IMG/VR virus record: IMGVR_UViG_3300020183_000438 | Location: 1-24,761 of that record | DNA: 24,761 bases | Origin: a virus | Reading direction: 5' to 3' (one strand) | Shown here: positions 8,801 to 13,783 of the stretch, piece after piece | Layout of the letters: each line of letters begins with the position of its first letter | How positions within the stretch are numbered: position 1 is the first letter of the stretch | Notes under the pieces: generated by a model | What the model saw: only the letters and a program-made list of their open reading frames with translations | What the model was told of the DNA's origin: nothing | The model's database searches: none | Made by a program: the position numbers and the translations under genes

Positions 8801-9012
8801 CTGGAGGTGGAGGAGGGGGCATTTTTGGAGGTTCACAACCAGCGGGGTCAGGAGGTAGTGGTGGCGGCGGTGGAGGAACAAATACCAATACAACTGGTAC
8901 TGCTGGCACTGTCAACACAGGCGGTGGCGGTGGCGGGGGCGGTCAGTCGAGTGGTGGTACAAATGGCAACGGCGGCACAGGCGGTTCAGGTATCGTGATT
9001 ATTCGTTGGTAA
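5821..9012 (+). CDS. Giant glycine-rich adhesin with four tandem modules
   Basis: A 1063-residue protein, the largest in the window. After a 28-residue leader come four modules at residues 29-282, 293-543, 549-806 and 812-1063. Each has the same order: a 'FxxSxTWxCPxGVTEVEYLVVAGG' opening, a Gly stretch with GGFRTGTG or GGYRTGTG, a beta strand pair (SYTVTVGGGG), a VFSTITSTGG strand, the spacer GNTPSTSPSQG, then SISGSSVTYAGGGGGG and a closing GGSGIVIIKY-like strand. Polyglycine blocks probably form polyglycine-II sheets, as known for some phage adhesins. Modules are joined by 5-10 residue linkers. Position in the fibre cluster indicates receptor binding. No enzymatic motif is visible. Opposite-strand proline-rich frames are mirror artefacts. 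Confidence 0.85.
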   Translation: MPVLSSLAYATAKAYGFGLFQAAGGITVIQTFTSSTTWVCPAGVTEVEYLVVAGGAGGGHNIGGGGGAGGFRTGTGFVVTEGTSYTVTVGGGGTGSSSSPSAAASNGSDSVFSTITSTGGGRGGNGTPANSANAGGSGGGGTYVGGSTTGGNGNTPSTSPSQGSNGGNGIASNPYFGAGGGGGASAVGGNAPASAAANAVGGAGTASSISGSSVTYAGGGGGGSQSPGSAGAGGAGGGGAGSTTTSATAGTANTGGGGGGCGPNGPNSTGAAGGSGIVIIKYEVTPATTVDVVQQFTASGTWTCPTGVTEVEYLVVAGGGGGGLGNTNCGGGGGAGGYRTGTGFSVTAGTDYTVTIGAGGANTTNGSNSVFSTITSAGGGKGGTGNADAGGSGGSGGGGGAQSGGGGTGNTPSVSPSQGNNGGGGNNTGYSAGGGGGAGSAGVTAGGGSGGNGGNGGAAGVSTISGSSVSYAGGGGGGVAGSGTVGLGGGTSTTADKGGGANGGKNAVGGTGTANTGGGGGGGGGPSAFNGGPGGSGVVLLRYAVPLSTVETFKSSTKWKPPVGVTSVDYLVVAGGAGGGGTAAGGPGGGGGGGAGGFRTGTGLAVASTTEYTITVGAGGNGGAAGASGSSGGDSTFSTITSNGGGGGGYGQGGVNGLSGGSGGGAGSKSGTGTGGTGNTPSTSPSQGNNGGGFTAPNTGGSNGGGGGGGASAVGGGAANGANAGGNGGDGTASTITGSSVTYAGGGGGGGNPAGTGGAGGGGTGSTAGTNNSTTGTANLGGGGGGQALASTAGKAGGSGVVILKYLAKPNYQIFQASGTWVCPTGVTEVEYLVVAGGGGGGCGGGGAGAGGYRTGTGFSVTAGTSYTITVGGGGAGATATNAKGVNGSDSVFSTITSTGGGGGGSNLSAAGANGGSGGGGGVSANSGAGGSGNTPSTSPSQGNNGGNNITSPSYGGGGGGGAGGVGSNGTGSAGGNGGNGTASSISGISTTYAGGGGGGIFGGSQPAGSGGSGGGGGGTNTNTTGTAGTVNTGGGGGGGGQSSGGTNGNGGTGGSGIVIIRW
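5905..6666 (+). repeat. Glycine-rich adhesin module 1
   Basis: Residues 29-282 of the adhesin. It opens with FTSSTTWVCPAGVTEVEYLV, contains GNTPSTSPSQGSNGG near residue 153 and closes with GGSGIVIIKYE. It shares the exact 16-base stretch at 6157-6172 (agcaccattacatcta) with modules 3 and 4. Confidence 0.85.
6697..7449 (+). repeat. Glycine-rich adhesin module 2
   Basis: Residues 293-543. It opens with FTASGTWTCPTGVTEVEYLV and has GNTPSVSPSQGNNGG near residue 409. The closing strand is GGSGVVLLRY. This is the module most diverged at the DNA level: the VFSTITS region reads with different codons (ttttctaccataacttct) from the other three. Confidence 0.83.
7465..8238 (+). repeat. Glycine-rich adhesin module 3
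   Basis: Residues 549-806. The opening strand differs in sequence (FKSSTKWKPPVGVTSVDYLV), with the first Cys of the other modules replaced by Lys. It carries GNTPSTSPSQGNNGG near residue 678 and ends in GGSGVVILKYL. The 16-base identity with modules 1 and 4 is at 7732-7747. Confidence 0.83.
8254..9009 (+). repeat. Glycine-rich adhesin module 4
   Basis: Residues 812-1063, ending the protein with GGSGIVIIRW. It opens with FQASGTWVCPTGVTEVEYLV and has GNTPSTSPSQGNNGG near residue 933. The 16-base identity with modules 1 and 3 is at 8500-8515. Confidence 0.85.
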
Positions 9013-9025
9013 ACAAGGAGAAAGA

Positions 9026-9274
9026 ATGAATCAAGCACAGATATACAGGTTGTACGGTATCAACACAGCGATGGAAATGCTCCGTCCCGGTGCTAAATGG
9101 GAAATCTCTAATCGAATGATTACGAGATGGGATGACCCACGCCCATGCCCGACATGGGAAGAAATTGATGCCACGATGGAGAAGATCAAAGCGTTTGAAG
9201 ATTCCATCACTACAGTCTGGCTACCTGAGCAATATGCCGAACTCACGGGGCAACCTAAGAAAGAAGCCGCATGA
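9026..9274 (+). CDS. Small tail-fibre-associated protein, possible fibre chaperone
   Basis: This 82-residue protein follows the adhesin gene with an AAGGAG site. The segment RPGAKWEISNRMITRWDD followed by RPCPTWEEIDATM resembles the 'xWxDxxxPxPTxEEI' motif found in short proteins and fibre tails encoded next to phage fibre genes (XkdW-like or fibre-assembly-like). It may help the adhesin fold or form part of its tip. Its stop overlaps the next start (ATGA). The function is inferred from motif and position. Confidence 0.55.
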   Translation: MNQAQIYRLYGINTAMEMLRPGAKWEISNRMITRWDDPRPCPTWEEIDATMEKIKAFEDSITTVWLPEQYAELTGQPKKEAA

Positions 9275-9882
9275 TTCATAACCTATTCCCCATCCCAGTC
9301 GGCATCTACAAGTTAGACCGTGACCTGACCGAAAAAGAGATTGACTTCATCAAGGGCCAAGAGACTCGCCCGAACATGGGCAATGTCACCTCTAAGGACA
9401 ACACGATCCTACGCAACCGTGCCTTGACCAAACTGCGTGACTTCATTGAGTCGAGCGTTTCTGACTACTTCAAGACCATCCACAACCCCAAGCACAATGT
9501 AAACCTACGCATTACGCAATCGTGGTGCAATTACACCGAACCGGGGCAGTTTCATCACAAACACGCCCATCCCAACTCATTTGTCTCTGGTGTGTTCTAC
9601 CCACAGGCCAATCGGGAGACAGACAAGATTTACTTCTATCGTTCTGGCTTCCAACAGATCAAATTACCTCCTGAGAACTGGAATGTCTGGAACTCGGAGT
9701 CGTGGTGGTTTGAGGCGGGTACTGGAGACTTGATTCTGTTTCCGTCGAGTCTTGAGCACATGGTCGAAACGGTGCAGGGCGACCAGACCCGCATCAGTCT
9801 TTCTTTTAATACTTTCCCACTAGGAGTGGTCGGTGAGGAAATGGACTTAACTGGTCTTAAACTTGAATCTATTAAGGAGTAA
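9271..9882 (+). CDS. 2OG-Fe(II) oxygenase-like protein
   Basis: A 203-residue protein that fits the phage-type 2-oxoglutarate/Fe(II) oxygenase family (2OG-FeII_Oxy_5-like). Visible signatures: the metal-binding region FHHKHAHPNSFVSGVFYP with the HxH pair at His98 and His100, the distal His163 in SSLEHMVE, and Arg174 in the TRISLSFNTF strand that would bind 2-oxoglutarate. The first metal position is thus HxH rather than the classical HxD, a variant I associate with this subfamily. Such enzymes hydroxylate protein or small-molecule substrates in the cytosol; the substrate here is unknown. Placed in the fibre cluster and coupled to the preceding gene by ATGA, it may modify a virion protein. Confidence 0.8.
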   Translation: MIHNLFPIPVGIYKLDRDLTEKEIDFIKGQETRPNMGNVTSKDNTILRNRALTKLRDFIESSVSDYFKTIHNPKHNVNLRITQSWCNYTEPGQFHHKHAHPNSFVSGVFYPQANRETDKIYFYRSGFQQIKLPPENWNVWNSESWWFEAGTGDLILFPSSLEHMVETVQGDQTRISLSFNTFPLGVVGEEMDLTGLKLESIKE

Positions 9883-9885
9883 TTC

Positions 9886-10263
9886 ATGGCACATTTTGCC
9901 CAACTTGATGACAACAACGTGGTGACGCAAGTCATTGTCGTTGGTAATTCTGATACCGCTGACGCAAACGGCGTGGAAAAGGAGCATATCGGTGCTGCTT
10001 TCTGCGAGAAACTCTTTGGCGGAAACTGGAAACAGACCTCTTACAACGGGTCAATCCGTAAGAACTACGCTGGCATCGGCTACACCTACAACGAGGACAT
10101 TGATGCGTTTGTGCCTCCCAAACCTTTCCCATCTTGGCTACTGAACAACGAGACTGCCCAATGGGAAGCCCCTGTTGCAATGCCGACTGAGGGTATGTGG
10201 CGGTGGGATGAGGATGCTGGTGAGTGGGTAGAAGTTGAAATGGAGGTTCAAGATGGGAATTAA
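9886..10263 (+). CDS. Conserved phage protein of the 'RKNYAGIGYTY' type
   Basis: This 125-residue protein starts with MAHFAQLDDNNVVTQVIVVG and contains QTSYNGSIRKNYAGIGYTYN then DAFVPPKPFPSW. I recognise this set of motifs from many cyanophage and other aquatic phage proteins near tail or fibre genes; no function is established that I know of. It is Trp and acidic rich at the C-terminus (MWRWDEDAGEWVEVE). The ATG follows AAGGAG. It overlaps the start of the next gene by 11 bases. Probably a structural or fibre-associated protein. Confidence 0.6.
   Translation: MAHFAQLDDNNVVTQVIVVGNSDTADANGVEKEHIGAAFCEKLFGGNWKQTSYNGSIRKNYAGIGYTYNEDIDAFVPPKPFPSWLLNNETAQWEAPVAMPTEGMWRWDEDAGEWVEVEMEVQDGN
10242..10246 (+). 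promoter_or_regulatory. Ribosome binding site fixing the start at 10253
   Basis: GGAGG lies 6 bases before the ATG at 10253 and within the end of the preceding gene. An earlier in-frame ATG at 10235 has no such site, so 10253 is the better start. Confidence 0.65.
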
Positions 10264-10597
10264 CGCTTTCACAAGTCTAGGCAAGACCGTCAAGTTGGTG
10301 GCTGCTGTATCGCCTCCTACGCCCGTTCAGGTGCCTTCTACCAGCCTGGGTGGAAACCAGTACCGGGTTATTAATCTGTCGAGTACCACAGCCTGTTTTC
10401 TGGCTTTCTCGCAGAACGCTGCGGATGCCACAACTAACTGCGTCATTCCGACTGGAGATGCAGGCAATAGTACGGTGGTGCTGCCGTTGCTTCCGCAGAC
10501 AGACGAAATCCTATCTTTTGTTCCCAATGCTTATTTCACGGCGCGTACTGTTAGCGGGACTGCTGACTTGTACATTACGCCGGGTGATGGCTTGTAA
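10253..10597 (+). CDS. Small structural protein, paralogue of the 21350-21694 protein
   Basis: With the start at 10253 this protein has 114 residues. It is beta-rich, begins MGINAFTSLGKTVKLV, has GNQYRVINLSST in the middle and ends YITPGDGL. The 114-residue protein at 21350-21694 shows the same plan (FQEMGKTVRI, CNQLRLHNGSA, YATPGEGF), so the two are probably paralogues. Neither has a recognised catalytic motif. Equal length and beta pattern suggest small virion-surface or fibre-associated proteins. Confidence 0.6.
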   Translation: MGINAFTSLGKTVKLVAAVSPPTPVQVPSTSLGGNQYRVINLSSTTACFLAFSQNAADATTNCVIPTGDAGNSTVVLPLLPQTDEILSFVPNAYFTARTVSGTADLYITPGDGL

Positions 10598-10607
10598 GGA
10601 GTAAATC

Positions 10608-11351
10608 ATGCTCAAGGCGTTAGGTGGTGTAGCAGGCGGGGGTGGCGTAGGCGCTGTCACTTACAAAGGCACTTGGAATGCCGCTACAAACACGCCTACG
10701 CTGGTATCAAGCACTGGCACTCAGGGCGACTACTACGTTGTCAATGTGGCTGGTAGCACTAACCTCAATGGAATTACCGACTGGGCCGTAGGCGATTGGG
10801 CTATTTTCAATGGCTCCGTGTGGGAGAAGGTCGATAACACTGACGCGGTAAGTAGCGTCAACGGGCAGGTCGGAACGGTGGTTTTGACGGCTGCCAACGT
10901 GGGTGCTGCAGCCAATACGGTTGAGATTATTGCTGGGGTTGGGCTGGACGGCGGTGGAAACCTGGCTGTCAATGTCACGATTGACTTGGCTAACACGGCT
11001 GTAAGTCCCGCAACCTATGGGGACGCAAACAATGTGGCTCAATTTACTGTTGATGCCCAAGGGCGCCTAACCTCTGCTGCCAATGTTGCTATTAGCATAT
11101 CCACAGCCAATGTCACTGGCTTGGGTACTATGGCGACTCAGAACGCCAATGCAGTAGCAATTACTGGTGGAAATGTGGCTGTAACCAATGTTTCAGCCTC
11201 AAACGTAACAGTAACCGCTAACTTGTATGCAAACCTTGCTACGGCTAACACGGCTGCTATGCCTGATCCCAGTCTGCCATTGAACCCTGAAGGTTATGTT
11301 TCGGTGGTAATTAATGGTGCAACCAAAAAAATTCCTTATTACGGAGTGTAA
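10608..11351 (+). CDS. Tail fibre protein with VNGQVGTVVL motif
   Basis: A 247-residue protein with clear tail-fibre signatures: TYKGTWNAATNTPTL and GDYYVVNVAGST (the short 'cap' domain common in fibres), GDWAIFNGSVWEKVDN, then SSVNGQVGTVVLTAANVGA, a repeated fibre-shaft motif. A second shaft motif follows (FTVDAQGRLTSAANVAI). The Ala, Asn, Thr and Val rich C-terminus is a probable triple-beta shaft. The ATG has an AAGGAG site. It likely joins the host-recognition apparatus with the glycine-rich adhesin. Confidence in the class is high; the exact receptor role is unknown. Confidence 0.8.
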   Translation: MLKALGGVAGGGGVGAVTYKGTWNAATNTPTLVSSTGTQGDYYVVNVAGSTNLNGITDWAVGDWAIFNGSVWEKVDNTDAVSSVNGQVGTVVLTAANVGAAANTVEIIAGVGLDGGGNLAVNVTIDLANTAVSPATYGDANNVAQFTVDAQGRLTSAANVAISISTANVTGLGTMATQNANAVAITGGNVAVTNVSASNVTVTANLYANLATANTAAMPDPSLPLNPEGYVSVVINGATKKIPYYGV

Positions 11352-11353
11352 GA

Positions 11354-11575
11354 GTGGACCCTCAATGGCTCATTAATTTTGGATTCGGTGCGGCTGGTGC
11401 CTTTGGCATGTGGATTCTTAATAGACTTAGTACGTCCGTCGAAAAGATTGAGGACAGCGTTAAAGATATGCCGTTGCGGTATGTGACCAAAGATGATTAC
11501 CGAGAGGACATTCTTGAGATCAAGACCATGCTCGGAGATATTTACAAGGAACTAAGGAACAAGGCTGACAAATGA
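11354..11575 (+). CDS. Small membrane protein with cytosolic or periplasmic coiled coil
   Basis: This 73-residue gene starts with GTG at 11354, 2 bases after the previous stop. Residues 5-24 (WLINFGFGAAGAFGMWILNR) form one membrane segment; residues 25-70 are charged and helical (KDDYREDILEIKTMLGDIYK). The pattern is common in phage small membrane proteins sometimes labelled holin-like, but a single segment plus coil does not prove lysis function. Its stop overlaps the next start (ATGA at 11572-11575), making it the first gene of the coupled cassette that holds the acyl carrier protein and ketosynthase. Confidence 0.62.
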   Translation: MDPQWLINFGFGAAGAFGMWILNRLSTSVEKIEDSVKDMPLRYVTKDDYREDILEIKTMLGDIYKELRNKADK

Positions 11576-11919
11576 GCCTTAACATGGACGCCCTGGCAAC
11601 CCCTATCTTTGGGGAGCCAGACAGCCTTAGAGACTTCCTCTTTGAGAATGGCATCCAGCATCAAGTCTTCTGTGAGCGTCTGACTGACGCTGGTTTTAGC
11701 GTCCCACGCTACCCTCTTATTGACGCCGATCCTCAAGACCTAGACGATTGGTTGCAAATACATCAACTTGAACACCAACGCTTTGCTACAATCCTTAACT
11801 TGAATGATCCATTTAACTTGCTCGACTTGGACTTCAACCAGGAGGATGACTTTTATGATTGGGTAAACAGTCATCTGTTAATCCATGAACAAATAGCAAG
11901 ACGCTTGGGGGTGACATGA
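11572..11919 (+). CDS. Triple-repeat His/Asp-rich protein of unknown function
   Basis: A 115-residue acidic protein built from three related helical units at residues about 18-37, 57-76 and 93-112. The units read SLRDFLFENGIQHQVFCERL, LDDWLQIHQLEHQRFATIL and FYDWVNSHLLIHEQIARRL, sharing 'hxDWh..H..iH...a..L'. Each unit has His residues spaced four apart in the second and third copies. I recognise similar short repeat proteins beside phage fibre genes but no function. It overlaps both neighbours by ATGA, so it is likely made together with the acyl carrier protein. Links to acyl chemistry are inference only. Confidence 0.6.
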   Translation: MSLNMDALATPIFGEPDSLRDFLFENGIQHQVFCERLTDAGFSVPRYPLIDADPQDLDDWLQIHQLEHQRFATILNLNDPFNLLDLDFNQEDDFYDWVNSHLLIHEQIARRLGVT

Positions 11920-12209
11920 TTTCTGATGAAGACTTTATTCGATTATTCAACGCCTGCGCCACACTAGCCAAGACTCCAACCAACCCGCCCATTGCGGCAG
12001 GATCACTGGATGATCTTTTCCCCGACTTAAACATTGACAGCCTGGATGCCTTGATACTTGGCATGTACCTGTGCGATGCGTTTGGGGTGCCGGAAGAGAT
12101 TGGCAAGACCATGCAGGTGCGCTCTGTAGGCGATACAAAGGCTTTTTTGGTAGCCAATACAACCGTAAAGTCGATTGACGTTGATAAAGTCATAGAAGGC
12201 TTCAAATGA
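11916..12209 (+). CDS. Acyl carrier protein
   Basis: A 97-residue acidic protein with the acyl carrier protein pattern. Residues 34-54 read LFPDLNIDSLDALILGMYLC, with the Asp41-Ser42-Leu43 motif where a host phosphopantetheinyl transferase would attach the prosthetic group. The following hydrophobic helix, then AFGVPEEIGKTMQVRSVGDTKAFL, matches helices II and III and the 'tVgD...y' ending of the family. The N-terminal helix (ISDEDFIRLFNACATLAKT) fits helix I. Length is a little over the usual 75-85. It is joined by ATGA to the ketosynthase gene downstream and to the triple-repeat gene upstream, the arrangement expected for an enzyme and its carrier. Alternative: a non-functional ACP-like fold; the adjacent ketosynthase argues against it. 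Confidence 0.85.
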   Translation: MISDEDFIRLFNACATLAKTPTNPPIAAGSLDDLFPDLNIDSLDALILGMYLCDAFGVPEEIGKTMQVRSVGDTKAFLVANTTVKSIDVDKVIEGFK

Positions 12210-13333
12210 GCCTCTTTCTCGCCTATGGAAATACTTTTACAGGGCACGAAACCACCCTTTTAGACGAAATAATGTACCCCCAGAGGGTCATCTGGGACCC
12301 CCAAACGTACTCAAAAACCAAGTCTGGTTTTGTCTACGTTCCGCATTTAATGGTTTCCAAAGTCCTCCCCGCCGACAAAAAATTTTCGGTTTTTCGGGAA
12401 AACCCTAGTATTGGGAAGACTGCATTTATCTTGGCGTCTGGCTCTTCAAACTTCGCTGGTGCCAGCCCGAGGAACAATCAGAACCACACTAGGCTGTTTT
12501 ACAACTACAAACCGCTGCCGTTGACCCTTACAAACGTCTATGCCGGTCGGATAGCCAATCAGATATGCCAGCCAGACTACGTGGCTACGGACGCCACTGC
12601 CTGCGTATCCAGCCTTAAAGTGCTAATGGATTGCCTGATGCTAGAAAAGTACGGGTTTACTCGCTTTTATATCGTTTCAACCGAAGACCAGGTAAGCAAT
12701 ACCACCCTGGAGTTTTTTGGGGAAGCCAATGCAAGCCTGACAAAGAAAAGAGAAGACGAAGAAAACATCGTGCCAAGCGCATTTGATAGCGTAAATGGCG
12801 GGTTTTACGTGGGCCAAGGCGCTGTTTTTTCTGTTTTTGTGACCGAAAAAGAAGCGCAACATCTTGGGATTACCCCCAAGGCTAGGCTGTTGTCTGCCTA
12901 CCATTGCGCTGAAACATCGGGCAATGCCATAGGGCAGAGAGAAGATGGCAAGGGATACTCTGATGCAATAGATGGGGCGTTAACTTATGGTCAAGTTCAT
13001 GCAAGTGAAATCACTATTGTTAAGACTCATGGCACGGGAACTAAATCAAACAACGCCTCGGAGAAGGCTGGGTTACAAAAATCGCTTAAAGACTTCGTAG
13101 CAACGTCTTACAAACAAAAAATAGGGCATACGATGGGCGCTTCGGGGTTGTTAGAAACCCTACTTTTGCTTGACAATTTGGCGTATGGTGTTGTACCAGG
13201 AATAGCCAACAGGACCGAGAAGGACGATGTTTTCTTGTCTGAAGACTGTGAGGCGCCTGATGGCTTGGTGTTGAGTGTAGCAGCGGGAATGGGCAATGTT
13301 TACTCTGCCGCTATCTTTGAACCTGTGAGGTAA
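12206..13333 (+). CDS. Beta-ketoacyl-ACP synthase (FabF/FabB-like condensing enzyme)
   Basis: A 375-residue thiolase-fold condensing enzyme. Catalytic residues are all present: nucleophile Cys133 in DATACVSS, His275 in KTHGTGTK, Lys303 and His308 in YKQKIGHTMGASG. Spacing (Cys to first His 142, first to second His 33, Lys five before His) closely tracks E. coli FabF (Cys163, His303, Lys335, His340). Flanking landmarks also fit: NVYAGRIANQ before the Cys, YVGQGAVFSVFVTEKEAQHLG in the middle (FabF VLGDGAGMLVLEE), and a closing AAGMGNVYSAAIF where FabF has GFGGTNGSLIF. The two-His set means decarboxylative condensation on ACP-bound malonyl rather than the KASIII type. The N-terminal region is about 30 residues shorter than FabF and diverged. 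No partner reductase or dehydratase lies in the window. Confidence 0.93.
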   Translation: MSLFLAYGNTFTGHETTLLDEIMYPQRVIWDPQTYSKTKSGFVYVPHLMVSKVLPADKKFSVFRENPSIGKTAFILASGSSNFAGASPRNNQNHTRLFYNYKPLPLTLTNVYAGRIANQICQPDYVATDATACVSSLKVLMDCLMLEKYGFTRFYIVSTEDQVSNTTLEFFGEANASLTKKREDEENIVPSAFDSVNGGFYVGQGAVFSVFVTEKEAQHLGITPKARLLSAYHCAETSGNAIGQREDGKGYSDAIDGALTYGQVHASEITIVKTHGTGTKSNNASEKAGLQKSLKDFVATSYKQKIGHTMGASGLLETLLLLDNLAYGVVPGIANRTEKDDVFLSEDCEAPDGLVLSVAAGMGNVYSAAIFEPVR

Positions 13334-13336
13334 AGC

Positions 13337-13783
13337 ATGATACAGATGGTAGACAGCCAGCAAGAAGAACTTGATGTAGATGACATTATTGGCATCGCTG
13401 GCATGAACACCGATGCAGGCATTGATTTTCAAACACTCAAAACTGCTATTACTGCTGAACTCAACATGCCGAACACTTTGTTTCTTCGGCAGGGCAACAC
13501 ACTATTTATCATTCACAAAGCAGCGCCTGGAGTTGGTTGGTTCCGCGCCTTGAACGCTGACACAGCACCCAACTTCTTGCAAAACAGCATGGAATTTATT
13601 AAAGCCAGTAACAAAATGGGCTTTCAAACCATGGCTACAAACTTTACCGACCCAACAATTTTAAGTGTATTTCGGTATATCTCTCAGAATCCGCCGTTTG
13701 AAGGAATGGGCTACGAGGTTCAACGAACAGAGGACGGAGAGTTTTACGTAACCGTCAATACTGGGAAGGAAGAGGCCGAATAA
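13337..13783 (+). CDS. Small unknown protein, possibly GNAT-like
   Basis: This 148-residue protein begins 3 bases after the ketosynthase stop, with GAGG ahead of its ATG. The first 45 residues are acidic. The core (LFLRQGNTLFIIHKAAPGVG, ALNADTAPNFLQNSMEFIKA, NKMGFQTMATNFTD, GMGYEVQRTEDGEFYVTV) alternates strands and helices in a way reminiscent of a minimal acetyltransferase fold, and T7 gp13, also encoded before internal virion proteins, has a comparable plan. No acetyl-CoA motif is obvious, so this is weak. It could be a partner of the ketosynthase or a virion assembly factor. The stop overlaps the next ATG by one base. Confidence 0.5.
   Translation: MIQMVDSQQEELDVDDIIGIAGMNTDAGIDFQTLKTAITAELNMPNTLFLRQGNTLFIIHKAAPGVGWFRALNADTAPNFLQNSMEFIKASNKMGFQTMATNFTDPTILSVFRYISQNPPFEGMGYEVQRTEDGEFYVTVNTGKEEAE

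Noticed and set aside
5862-8918. Several proline-rich frames on the minus strand
   Set aside because: They are the antisense image of glycine codons in the adhesin (ggn read backwards as ccn, hence Pro). No ribosome binding site or independent signal supports them.
5821-9012. Diversity-generating retroelement target in the adhesin
   Set aside because: No reverse transcriptase, template repeat or adenine-biased variable region is visible in the window; the repeats are whole modules.
11354-11575. Firm holin call for the 73-residue membrane protein
   Set aside because: One membrane segment and a coil are not specific; a better holin lies directly before the endolysin at 21694.
11834-12247. Minus-strand frame of 137 residues across the ACP gene
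   Set aside because: It is antisense to the ACP and ketosynthase genes, which have clear motifs and overlapping starts.
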